The notes beneath the pieces are model-generated. The model had not been told where the DNA came from. It ran no database searches and saw nothing but the letters and a program-made list of their open reading frames with translations. Positions 1 to 7,295 of a stretch of 64,000 nucleotides of DNA are shown piece after piece. The stretch is from contig NZ_KE340383.1 of assembly GCF_000413935.1 (NCBI RefSeq), positions 186,001-250,000 on the forward strand. The letters run 5' to 3'. The DNA is from Acinetobacter colistiniresistens. Its GTDB lineage: Bacteria; Pseudomonadota; Gammaproteobacteria; Pseudomonadales; Moraxellaceae. Positions within the stretch are counted from its first letter, which is position 1. Each line of letters begins with the position of its first letter. A program made the translations under genes and the position numbers.

Positions 1-1
1 T

Positions 2-1624
2 GCTGCACTGAAAGACGGTGCTGTAGATGCGGTTGTTGCTGCTGACAAACTCCTAGAAGCTGCTGTTGATCTGGTTAAACAGGCACTTGCTGGCCGTTTG
101 AACTGGAAAGCAAAGCGTCAAGAAAAATTAGATGCAATCAAATTGAACCCGCTTGAACAAATGATGGCGTTCAATACGGCAAAAGGTGCGGTACTTGCAA
201 AAGCAAATCCTGCGCAATATCCTGCGCCAAAACTATTGCTTGATTCATTACAAGCAGGTGCGAACTCAACTCGTGATGACGCATTAAAAGCTGAAGCTCA
301 AGGTTTTGCCAAAGCAGCGATTACCCCACAAGCAGGCGCATTGATTGGTTTATTCATCAATGACCAAGTGGTGAAGAAAACTGCGAAAAAATATGAGAAA
401 GGTGCTCACCCAGTCAACCAAGCAGCTGTATTAGGTGCGGGTATCATGGGTGGTGGTATTGCTTACCAAGCGGCAAGCAAAGGTACACCAATCATCATGA
501 AAGACATTGGTAACCCACAACTTGCACTCGGTATGCAAGAAGCGAATAACTTGCTGACCAAGCAAGTTGAACGCAAGAAAATGAAACCTGCACAAATGGG
601 TGAAACACTGGCTCGCATCCGTCCAACTTTAAGCTATGACGAGTTTAAAGAAGTGGATATCGTGATCGAAGCCGTGACTGAAAATCCAAAAGTAAAAGAA
701 ATCGTACTTGCTGACACTGAAAAGCATGTTCGTGAAAACACGATCATTGCATCTAACACCTCTACGATTTCAATTACCCGTTTAGCGAAAGCATTACAAC
801 GCCCTGAAAACTTTGTGGGTATGCACTTCTTTAACCCAGTACACATGATGCCATTGGTTGAAGTGATTCGTGGTGAAAAGACCTCTGAAGAAGCAATCGC
901 AACAACTGTAGTGCTTGCTCAAAAAATGGGTAAAACACCAATCGTTGTTAACGACTGCCCAGGCTTCTTGGTGAACCGTGTATTGTTCCCTTACTTTGGT
1001 GCATTCGACCTTCTTGTGAAAGATGGTGCGGATTTCCAGCAAGTGGATAATGTGATGGCGAAATTCGGCTGGCCGATGGGCCCTGCATACTTGATCGACG
1101 TTGTGGGTATCGATACAGGTGTTCATGGCGCAGAAGTGATGGCTGAAGGTTTCCCTGACCGTATGAAGCCAGACTACAAAGGTTCGATCGAAGCAATGTA
1201 TGAAGCAAAACGTCTGGGTCAAAAGAATGACGTTGGTTTCTACAAATACGTGTTAGACAAGAAAGGTAAGAAAGCGAAAACTGTTGATCCAACAGCATAC
1301 GAAATCATTGCACCTTTCGTGACTGGCGAAAAACGCGAGTTTGATAGCCAAGAAATCATTGACCGTATGATGCTGGCTTTCTGTAACGAAACCGTTCGTT
1401 GCTTGGAAGACAAGATCGTTGCAACTGCTGCTGAAGCAGATATGGCGATGATTATGGGTGTTGGTTTCCCTCCATTCCGCGGTGGTCCATGCCGTTACAT
1501 CGACCAAACAGGTGTTGCTGAATACGTTGCACTTTGCGACAAATATGCACACTTAGGTAAGGCTTATGAAGCGCCACAAATGTTGCGTGACATGGCTGCT
1601 AACAACACAAAATTCTACGGTTAA
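2..1624 (+). CDS. fadB: Fatty acid oxidation complex alpha subunit, 5'-truncated by window edge
   Basis: The frame is open from base 2 to the stop at 1622-1624, so about 540 C-terminal residues of a protein usually near 715 are visible; the start and most of the enoyl-CoA hydratase domain lie upstream. The visible part is the 3-hydroxyacyl-CoA dehydrogenase half. A Rossmann NAD-binding motif GAGIMGGGIAY is encoded near base 436, followed by ASNTSTISIT and the catalytic-His segment GMHFFNPVHMMPLVE. In the family it carries out hydration and NAD-dependent dehydrogenation of acyl-CoA intermediates in a complex with the thiolase FadA. fadA follows after 12 bases, so the two form an operon. Internal ATG or TTG codons such as the TTG at 98 are not the real start. 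Confidence 0.95.
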   Translation, partial: AALKDGAVDAVVAADKLLEAAVDLVKQALAGRLNWKAKRQEKLDAIKLNPLEQMMAFNTAKGAVLAKANPAQYPAPKLLLDSLQAGANSTRDDALKAEAQGFAKAAITPQAGALIGLFINDQVVKKTAKKYEKGAHPVNQAAVLGAGIMGGGIAYQAASKGTPIIMKDIGNPQLALGMQEANNLLTKQVERKKMKPAQMGETLARIRPTLSYDEFKEVDIVIEAVTENPKVKEIVLADTEKHVRENTIIASNTSTISITRLAKALQRPENFVGMHFFNPVHMMPLVEVIRGEKTSEEAIATTVVLAQKMGKTPIVVNDCPGFLVNRVLFPYFGAFDLLVKDGADFQQVDNVMAKFGWPMGPAYLIDVVGIDTGVHGAEVMAEGFPDRMKPDYKGSIEAMYEAKRLGQKNDVGFYKYVLDKKGKKAKTVDPTAYEIIAPFVTGEKREFDSQEIIDRMMLAFCNETVRCLEDKIVATAAEADMAMIMGVGFPPFRGGPCRYIDQTGVAEYVALCDKYAHLGKAYEAPQMLRDMAANNTKFYG

Positions 1625-1636
1625 GGAGCGACGTGA

Positions 1637-2809
1637 ATGGCTACTTTAAATCCACGTGACGTTGTGATTGTTGATGGCGTTCGTTCTGCCATGGGCAAAT
1701 CACGTAACGGTATGTTCCGCAATGTACGTGCCGACAGTTTATCTGCTGAATTAGTACGTGCACTTGTTGCTCGTAACCCGTTTGATACCAATGAAGTTGA
1801 AGACGTAATCTGGGGCTGTGTCAACCAAACTTTAGAGCAAGGTATGAACATTGCTCGTAACATTGGTTTATTGGCTGATATTCCTAAAACTGCTGGTGGC
1901 CAAACGGTAAACCGTTTGTGTGGTTCTTCTATGCAAGCCATCCACACGGCTGCTGCACAGATTGCGACTAACCAAGGTGATGTGTTCATCATCGGTGGTG
2001 TAGAGCACATGGGCCACGTAGGTATGATGCACGGCATCGACCTGAACCCAGAAGCATCTAAACACTATGCCAAAGCATCAAACATGATGGGCTTAACCGC
2101 TGAAATGTTAGGTCGTATGAATGGCATCTCTCGTGAAGAGCAAGATGCATTCGGTGTTGAATCTCACCGTCGTGCGTGGGCTGCAACTCAAGAAGGTCGT
2201 TTCAAAAACGAAATCGTGGGTGTTGAAGGCCACGATGCCAATGGCTTCAAAATTCTTTGCGACATCGACGAAGTGATTCGTGCTGATGCTAACCTTGAAG
2301 CATTCAAAGCATTGAAACCTGTTTTCGACCCTAAAGGTGGTTCAGTGACAGCAGCGACTTCGTCTGCTCTTTCTGACGGCGCATCTGCAATGTTGCTTAT
2401 GTCTGCTGAGCGTGCTCAAGCATTGGGTTTAAAACCACGTGCTGTGATTCGTTCAATGGCCATTGCAGGTTGTGACGCTGCAATCATGGGTTATGGTCCA
2501 GTACCTGCAACTCAAAAAGCGCTGAAACGTGCTGGTTTCACTATGGCGGATATCCAAACCATCGAGTTAAACGAAGCATTTGCTGCTCAAGGCTTATCAG
2601 TGATGAAAGGCTTAGGCGTTTATGACAAGCAAGACATCATCAACTTGAATGGTGGCGCGATTGCATTGGGTCACCCATTGGGCTGTTCTGGTGCGCGTAT
2701 CACAACAACATTGTTGAACGTGATGGAACAACAAGATACACAAATCGGTCTTGCGACTATGTGTATCGGTCTTGGTCAAGGTATCGCGACCATTATCGAA
2801 CGTGTTTAA
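1637..2809 (+). CDS. fadA: 3-ketoacyl-CoA thiolase (beta subunit of fatty acid oxidation complex)
   Basis: The 390-residue product has the usual FadA length and catalyses the last, thiolytic step of beta-oxidation. The nucleophile is Cys95 in NRLCGSSMQ; the C-terminal catalytic pair is His346 in GGAIALGHPLG and Cys376 in TMCIGLGQG. AAGGAG, which overlaps the fadB stop codon, sits correctly for the ATG at 1637. From base 2234 onward the gene is duplicated at 4972-5547, with about two dozen nearly all synonymous differences. The complete gene may therefore be a recombinant: a resident 5' part joined to a 3' part that arrived with, or was left by, the downstream insertion. It ends in a strong terminator. 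Confidence 0.96.
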   Translation: MATLNPRDVVIVDGVRSAMGKSRNGMFRNVRADSLSAELVRALVARNPFDTNEVEDVIWGCVNQTLEQGMNIARNIGLLADIPKTAGGQTVNRLCGSSMQAIHTAAAQIATNQGDVFIIGGVEHMGHVGMMHGIDLNPEASKHYAKASNMMGLTAEMLGRMNGISREEQDAFGVESHRRAWAATQEGRFKNEIVGVEGHDANGFKILCDIDEVIRADANLEAFKALKPVFDPKGGSVTAATSSALSDGASAMLLMSAERAQALGLKPRAVIRSMAIAGCDAAIMGYGPVPATQKALKRAGFTMADIQTIELNEAFAAQGLSVMKGLGVYDKQDIINLNGGAIALGHPLGCSGARITTTLLNVMEQQDTQIGLATMCIGLGQGIATIIERV

Positions 2810-2853
2810 TCGACACTAAGATAAAAAGAAAATCCCCGCATTTTGCGGGGATT
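2234..2853 (+). repeat. Left copy of diverged direct repeat (fadA 3' end plus terminator)
   Basis: This stretch matches 4972-5589 in register from GATGCCAATGGCTTC to the end of the terminator stem. The coding parts are the same length, 576 bases to the stop in each. Differences are scattered third-position changes, with one amino acid change (AGFTMADI here, AGLTMADI in the right copy) and a small indel between stop and terminator. The two copies bracket the ATPase/DUF4276 insertion. Confidence 0.95.
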
Positions 2854-2857
2854 TTTT
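2831..2857 (+). terminator. Rho-independent terminator of fadBA, shared with the convergent DUF4276 gene
   Basis: The stem CCCCGCA/TGCGGGG has a TTT loop, with A-rich DNA before it and a T run after it, so it can work on both strands. The stop codon of the convergent DUF4276 gene (2856-2858) lies inside the T run, which places the left boundary of the insertion at or just beyond this terminator. Confidence 0.9.
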
Positions 2858-3509
2858 ATAAAGTTTCTATTTTTTTAAGCCATTCATCAAACCCTTTACA
2901 TTTTTGTCTAATATCATCAATACCAATATCTAAGGCTATCAAAGACCCCATTAGTACCTTATCGTAAGTTCTATTTAAAGATATCAATCTTTTGCTTGGA
3001 GCAGTTTGTGAACTATTGTTAATATGTTCTGGGGTTTCAAACTGTTGAATAATAGATTCAACACTACTCAAATTAACATTTAGGTTATCTGCCACAGCTT
3101 TCGGGCTAGAAAATAATAAGCCTTCAAACTCATACATTTGAACATAAGGAAAAAACTTCCTAGTTATCTCCTGTCCTAAATCATTAATAACTTTTTCTTC
3201 AAACATTTGTTCTAGAATACTTTTTTTGTTTTCCAAACAGGTCTGATTCAAAGCTTGTTGTTTGCCTGGAAAATCTTGGTCTAATCCATAAAAATCAAAG
3301 AATGTAGTGCAATATGCATTACTATCACCTAGACGATTTCGAATATCTCGTAACATTCTTTGATAGTTAACAGCTCCACCTTTATGACCAGGTCGACCAA
3401 TTAGAGCAGGTAATAAATAAATCTCATTATGACTAAAAATGGGCTGAAGTACTTCTTTTATAAATGTTTCTTCAGTTTGACCTTCACAAATAATATGTAC
3501 TCTTACCAT
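2856..3509 (-). CDS. DUF4276 family protein, TOPRIM-like putative effector nuclease
   Basis: The 217-residue protein begins with the DUF4276 signature VRVHIICEGQTEE (acidic residues E9 and E13). It continues with TTFFDFYGLD (D72) and YEFEGLLFSSP (E127, E129). The spacing of one early Glu, an Asp on a hydrophobic strand and a later acidic pair resembles TOPRIM-fold nucleases, and I recall DUF4276 being placed near RloB/DUF4435-type TOPRIM-like families. It starts inside the upstream ATPase gene (7-base overlap), so the two are translationally coupled. GGGAG lies about 11 bases before the ATG. Function is inferred: likely the effector half of an ATPase+nuclease defence module. The region is more AT-rich than neighbouring core genes. 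Confidence 0.8.
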   Translation of the reverse strand: MVRVHIICEGQTEETFIKEVLQPIFSHNEIYLLPALIGRPGHKGGAVNYQRMLRDIRNRLGDSNAYCTTFFDFYGLDQDFPGKQQALNQTCLENKKSILEQMFEEKVINDLGQEITRKFFPYVQMYEFEGLLFSSPKAVADNLNVNLSSVESIIQQFETPEHINNSSQTAPSKRLISLNRTYDKVLMGSLIALDIGIDDIRQKCKGFDEWLKKIETL

Positions 3510-4615
3510 GCATCAGGTCTCCCACCCAAAACATTTTTTTCCCAAAGCTCCCCTAAAGAATAATCTTCCAGCCAATTTTCAAACTCATCAGAATTTAACT
3601 TTTTAAATTTTGTTCCTTCATGACTTCTTTCAACAATAATTAAATTATCAATACTAAATTGATCAACTAAAGGAACTGACTGTGTTGAAACAATTACTTG
3701 CATACGACTTGATGCAGTTTTTAACAAGCTGCCTAATAGAACGATAGCATATGGATGTAATCCCAACTCGGGTTCATCAATGATTATTGTTGAAGGTGGA
3801 GAAGGTTGAAGCAAAGCCGTAGCCAAGCATATAAACCTTAATGATCCATCAGATAACTGTGTCGGCCACAAAGCATAATCACTATTCTTTTGTTTCCACA
3901 ATAATCGTATCTGCTTTTCTTCTGTAAACAATTCCTCAGGCTCAAGCACAAAATCATCAAAGTAAGGTAATACTAATCTGATAACTTTCACAATTTTTTG
4001 ATACTCATCCCTATGATGAAGCCTAAGTTCATACAAAAAAGCTGCTAAGTTATCAGCTGCGGGTCTTAAATATTTATTATCATGTAATGAACATTTTCTT
4101 TTTACTGCAGCTGTATCTGTCGTATCGTGAAAATGATAAACACGCCAGTTTTTTAAGGATTCATAACAATAACTAATTACGGATCCCGGTCTAGATTTAT
4201 CATATTCATCTTTTAGTAAAGACTCTTTATGTCCTGAACCCAAAGATGTATATTTCTCACCATAGTATGGACCGTCAAAATAAGTTTTTTCCTCTTTAAA
4301 AACTAGACTACCATCAACAGAAGACCTTAAATCAAAGTAATAACCATTGAGACCGAAACTCACAAAAGACTGTATTTTTTCACACTCTTTGAGTCCATTT
4401 GAAAGAATTCTTTCTGCTCCACCCTGTTCAGAAACATAGTACTGTAAATTTTTATCAATCATTTGCCCTAATAGGCGGAAATAACTAACCAAGTTACTTT
4501 TACCCGCTCCATTAGCTCCAATTAGTACATTTAAAGAGCTTAGAGGGATCTCTACATCTACTAAAGATTTAAATCCCTTTATTTTTAGACTATTTATTGA
4601 TTTAGCATAAGTCAT
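3503..4615 (-). CDS. SMC/ABC-type AAA family ATPase, partner of DUF4276 protein
   Basis: The start is taken at ATG 4615 (370 residues); a GTG three codons upstream is also in frame. Walker A is GANGAGKS (33-40), an ABC-like signature LSDGS is at 254-258, Walker B IIIDEPELGLHP at 277-288, and STQS at 310-313 occupies the switch position. The N-terminus INSLKIKGFKSLVDVEI is typical of the AAA_15/AAA_21 RecF/OLD-like ATPases. No nuclease domain is fused; the TOPRIM-like part is the separate downstream DUF4276 gene. This matches the two-gene plan of PARIS (AriA ATPase with AriB DUF4435) and a split OLD nuclease. The gene lies in the fadA-flanked insertion. A defence role is inference from architecture and context. 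Confidence 0.85.
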   Translation of the reverse strand: MTYAKSINSLKIKGFKSLVDVEIPLSSLNVLIGANGAGKSNLVSYFRLLGQMIDKNLQYYVSEQGGAERILSNGLKECEKIQSFVSFGLNGYYFDLRSSVDGSLVFKEEKTYFDGPYYGEKYTSLGSGHKESLLKDEYDKSRPGSVISYCYESLKNWRVYHFHDTTDTAAVKRKCSLHDNKYLRPAADNLAAFLYELRLHHRDEYQKIVKVIRLVLPYFDDFVLEPEELFTEEKQIRLLWKQKNSDYALWPTQLSDGSLRFICLATALLQPSPPSTIIIDEPELGLHPYAIVLLGSLLKTASSRMQVIVSTQSVPLVDQFSIDNLIIVERSHEGTKFKKLNSDEFENWLEDYSLGELWEKNVLGGRPDAW

Positions 4616-4650
4616 AAAAAACACTTAGCGAAAAGAAAGAATTATTTTAA

Positions 4651-4729
4651 CAGTTTATTTATTTCTAAACTGCATGTTAAGAATCTTTTCGAGCTAAAAA
4701 ATCCTACTAATTTTTCTTATTTAAATCAA
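4651..4729 (-). promoter_or_regulatory. Candidate promoter and operator palindrome of the ATPase-DUF4276 operon
   Basis: Read on the minus strand, TTGATT (4724-4729) and TAGGAT (4701-4706) are 17 bases apart, a reasonable sigma70 pair. Between this and the start codon lies the inverted repeat CAGTTTA (4651-4657) / TAAACTG (4666-4672) with an 8-base spacer, which could be a repressor site or a transcript hairpin. The surrounding 4625-4830 is strongly AT-rich and otherwise empty. Confidence 0.4.
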
Positions 4730-4830
4730 TAATATATAAGTAACCCTAAGATACTTTTCACTAATTATTAAGAAAAAAATATCATTACAACTCCAAGCCT
4801 TAATCTAGATAGAACAATACACGGCAAATT

Positions 4831-5547
4831 ATGATCGCTATTCCAACAAATAATAAGGTTCTAACAATATTTAAAAATATGGCAGCCGATTTAATGGGAA
4901 TCAGTGATATCGGTAAGATTATTGAATCTCAAGATTATGATAAAACTGATATTGATGACTATATTCTCCTTGATGCCAATGGCTTCAAAATCCTTTGCGA
5001 CATCGACGAAGTGATTCGTGCTGATGCCAACCTTGAAGCATTCAAAGCATTGAAACCAGTGTTTGACCCTAAAGGTGGTTCAGTGACAGCAGCGACTTCG
5101 TCTGCTCTTTCGGACGGCGCATCTGCAATGTTATTGATGTCTGCTGAACGTGCTCAAGCACTGGGTTTAAAACCACGTGCCGTGATTCGTTCAATGGCGA
5201 TTGCAGGTTGTGATGCTGCGATCATGGGTTATGGTCCAGTACCTGCAACTCAAAAAGCGCTGAAACGTGCGGGTTTAACCATGGCGGATATCCAAACCAT
5301 CGAGTTAAACGAAGCATTTGCTGCTCAAGGCTTATCAGTGATGAAAGGCTTAGGCGTTTATGACAAGCAAGACATCATCAACTTGAATGGTGGTGCGATT
5401 GCATTGGGTCACCCATTGGGCTGTTCAGGTGCTCGTATCACAACAACCTTGTTGAATGTGATGGAACAACAAGATACACAAATCGGTCTTGCGACCATGT
5501 GTATCGGTCTTGGTCAAGGTATCGCGACCATTATCGAACGTGTTTAA
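4831..5547 (+). pseudogene. Chimeric ORF: foreign N-terminal fragment fused in frame to the fadA 3' end
   Basis: The ORF is 238 codons. The first 47 (to base 4971) encode an unrelated segment containing ADLMGISDIGKIIES and YDKTDIDDYIL; the rest is identical to FadA residues 200-390 except for one Phe-to-Leu change. From memory the N-terminal part resembles the beginning of YvbH/bPH_1-type bacterial PH-domain proteins (SDIG..I....YDK.D.DDY). The fusion keeps His and Cys of the thiolase C-terminal half but lacks the nucleophilic Cys95 and the whole N-terminal half, so it cannot be a working thiolase. There is no good Shine-Dalgarno site before ATG 4831. Most likely it is a recombination scar joining a truncated 5' gene to a duplicate fadA end; whether it is expressed is unknown. 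Confidence 0.8.
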
Positions 5548-5589
5548 TCGACACTAAGATAGAAAAATCCCCGCACTTTGCGGGGATTT
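4972..5589 (+). repeat. Right copy of diverged direct repeat (fadA 3' end plus terminator)
   Basis: This is homologous to 2234-2853. Divergence of roughly 4 percent, almost all silent, indicates that one of the copies came from a related strain or species or that the duplication is old. The homology begins abruptly at GATGCCAATGG, where the upstream sequence changes to the foreign fragment. Confidence 0.95.
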
Positions 5590-5590
5590 T
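5565..5590 (+). terminator. Second copy of the fadA terminator
   Basis: The CCCCGCA/TGCGGGG stem with loop CTT is followed by TTTTT. It also faces the convergent gene ending at 5611 and can act bidirectionally. Confidence 0.88.
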
Positions 5591-5610
5591 TATTTATTCA
5601 ATCAGCTAAT

Positions 5611-6117
5611 TTAATAAGGCTGTTTAAAGCCTCTTAGCCCATCTTGAATTTGCTGTTGTAATCGCAAAATATCATCGGTATTCAACTTAATCGTGCCATT
5701 ACGAATCCCATCAATATTATTGCGGTTAATATTCAAAGGTTCCAGCATTTTGAAAATACCATTGGTTGGGTCAGACGACTGTAAACCTGAAGCAACTGCC
5801 AAGATATATTGCTGCAAAATCGGAGAATACTGGTTCAGATCTGGCTGCGCTACCACCGGCTGATAATTGACGATCAGTGGACTTTCACTCACGCCCGCAT
5901 TCTGCATATCATTATTGAGCTTATAAACATAATGCTGCAATGCCTGACGAACCTGCTTGTCTTCTTGAAAGGGAACAAATCCCACTTCTTCACGTAATTC
6001 AGATTCAGCCATGACCCGAATGGTCGGTAATGAGGTCACTGCATCATTGGCTTGAACTGCTGGCAAGCCCATAAAAGCCAATACAGCCATCAGGATGGAT
6101 CGTTTTAGAAAATTCAT
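5611..6117 (-). CDS. Secreted hypothetical protein
   Basis: The start at ATG 6117 is chosen because GGAG lies 7 bases upstream; an in-frame ATG at 6144 has no such site. The 168-residue product begins with a signal peptide (MNFLKRSILMAVLAFMG followed by LPAVQA, cleavage probably after VQA), so it should be periplasmic or outer-membrane associated. The mature part is about 145 residues, hydrophilic, with Gln/Asn-rich helices and no Cys, membrane segment or catalytic motif I can recognise. It is transcribed toward the duplicated fadA end and is not visibly part of an operon. I do not recognise a characterised family; similar proteins are annotated as hypothetical in Acinetobacter. Confidence 0.75.
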   Translation of the reverse strand: MNFLKRSILMAVLAFMGLPAVQANDAVTSLPTIRVMAESELREEVGFVPFQEDKQVRQALQHYVYKLNNDMQNAGVSESPLIVNYQPVVAQPDLNQYSPILQQYILAVASGLQSSDPTNGIFKMLEPLNINRNNIDGIRNGTIKLNTDDILRLQQQIQDGLRGFKQPY

Positions 6118-6554
6118 TGTTTGCTCCAAACATCCCTCATCCATAAGAAAATCATGAGTTAAATAAAAGCATCTATGAATAGGCTACAGCAAACTCAGCT
6201 TTGATTCAGTAGAGGTCGGATAAACGGTAAATATCATCCAAATCTGGACTCAGCCATGAAGATATTGTTTATCCTGCTGTGAGTCATCTTAAATCACTAC
6301 AGCCACTCTCCAAGCCATATCGGGTGAAGATTCAATATCTTCACAATAGAAGTGGCAAAGTTGAGTGATCCACTAAAGAAAAACTGGCTCATTCACCGCT
6401 GCTTCCCTTTCTTTAACCCCTGATGCAATGGTATTGCCTTCTAAAGTTCTGGGTGTTATTTATCAACCTTAACAGAATCAACCCTCACCCTAAAATGATG
6501 ATAAAGTTAAATCCAATACACAGATATAAGCGTTAAAATATAAGGAATACACGG
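6118..6554. other. Intergenic region between divergent secreted-protein genes
   Basis: These 437 bases separate the gene starting at 6117 (minus) from the lipoprotein gene at 6555 (plus), so both promoters should be here, but no clear -35/-10 pair was found. A small inverted repeat GAAGAT/ATCTTC occurs near 6330-6350. No ORF with a convincing start was found. Confidence 0.5.
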
Positions 6555-7253
6555 ATGTTGACATCACAAACAAAAACCGTAATTGCATTAGCCACGATCG
6601 CCGTACTTTCTACAGGCTGCGCCACCTCGACCCTGATCAAGAAAGACAATCGGACCTATACGCGGACAGAGAAAGTCACTTTGATTGAAGACAATGTGAT
6701 TGCTTTTGGTCGACCAGCTCAAATAGTGACAAATTTACCCAAAGACAGTATTGTGATTGCTGGGCAAAAGAACAGTTATATCCTCACCCAAGGGGGTACT
6801 CAGTTTGTGACCTTGATTGGCAAACTAGATCCTAAAAATATTCAAATCACCCGCGATCTCAATTTCTATTCAGAAAAAAATGATGGTCATTTTTCAGGTA
6901 CTTTGCCGCTTTCTTATGTGAAACTCAAAGAAGATCTAAGCAAGAAAGATCTAGAATTCTTTATTGAGAATGGCGCCAAAGAATGTTCATCTTCAAGTGA
7001 TGAACGGATGCGAGCGCAACGCTTCTGTTTTGAGATTAAATTGGCAGGTGTCGTCTACCCTGCCGCCAATAATCTCAGCGCCTTAAAAGCATTAAGCAAG
7101 CCCTATCAAGTCACCATTTATACCCAGAAAGAAGAACGCTATCGCTCCAAATCAGGGTTAAATCCGCTAGAAAAACTGGTGCTGTTACCGTTTGCAGTTG
7201 CGATTGATGTGGTAAGTCTACCCTTCCAAGCCGCAGACAAGATTTTTGATTAA
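6555..7253 (+). CDS. Putative lipoprotein of unknown function
   Basis: The 232-residue product has an N-terminal lipoprotein signal, TVIALATIAVLSTGCATS, with lipobox LSTGC (Cys22), so it is predicted to be lipid-anchored in the envelope. AAGGA lies about 9 bases before the ATG. The mature part is mixed alpha/beta with two further Cys residues around 143 and 158 (KECSSSS and RFCFEIK) that could form a disulfide. The C-terminus LVLLPFAVAIDVVSLPFQA is hydrophobic and resembles the tail of small YceK-type lipoproteins, although the protein is much longer. No enzymatic motif is visible. It is monocistronic in appearance, facing the ABC transporter gene that ends at 7296. Confidence 0.75.
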   Translation: MLTSQTKTVIALATIAVLSTGCATSTLIKKDNRTYTRTEKVTLIEDNVIAFGRPAQIVTNLPKDSIVIAGQKNSYILTQGGTQFVTLIGKLDPKNIQITRDLNFYSEKNDGHFSGTLPLSYVKLKEDLSKKDLEFFIENGAKECSSSSDERMRAQRFCFEIKLAGVVYPAANNLSALKALSKPYQVTIYTQKEERYRSKSGLNPLEKLVLLPFAVAIDVVSLPFQAADKIFD

Positions 7254-7295
7254 TTCTGGACTAAGAACCATTTCAAATCGCATGATGAAGAGTAG

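Noticed and set aside
2761..2967. 68-codon frame running from the fadA end through the terminator into the DUF4276 gene
   Set aside because: It overlaps fadA out of frame, crosses a strong terminator and has no ribosome site.
2234..5589. Composite transposon flanked by direct repeats
   Set aside because: The repeats are parts of fadA, not insertion sequences; there is no transposase, terminal inverted repeat or short target duplication.
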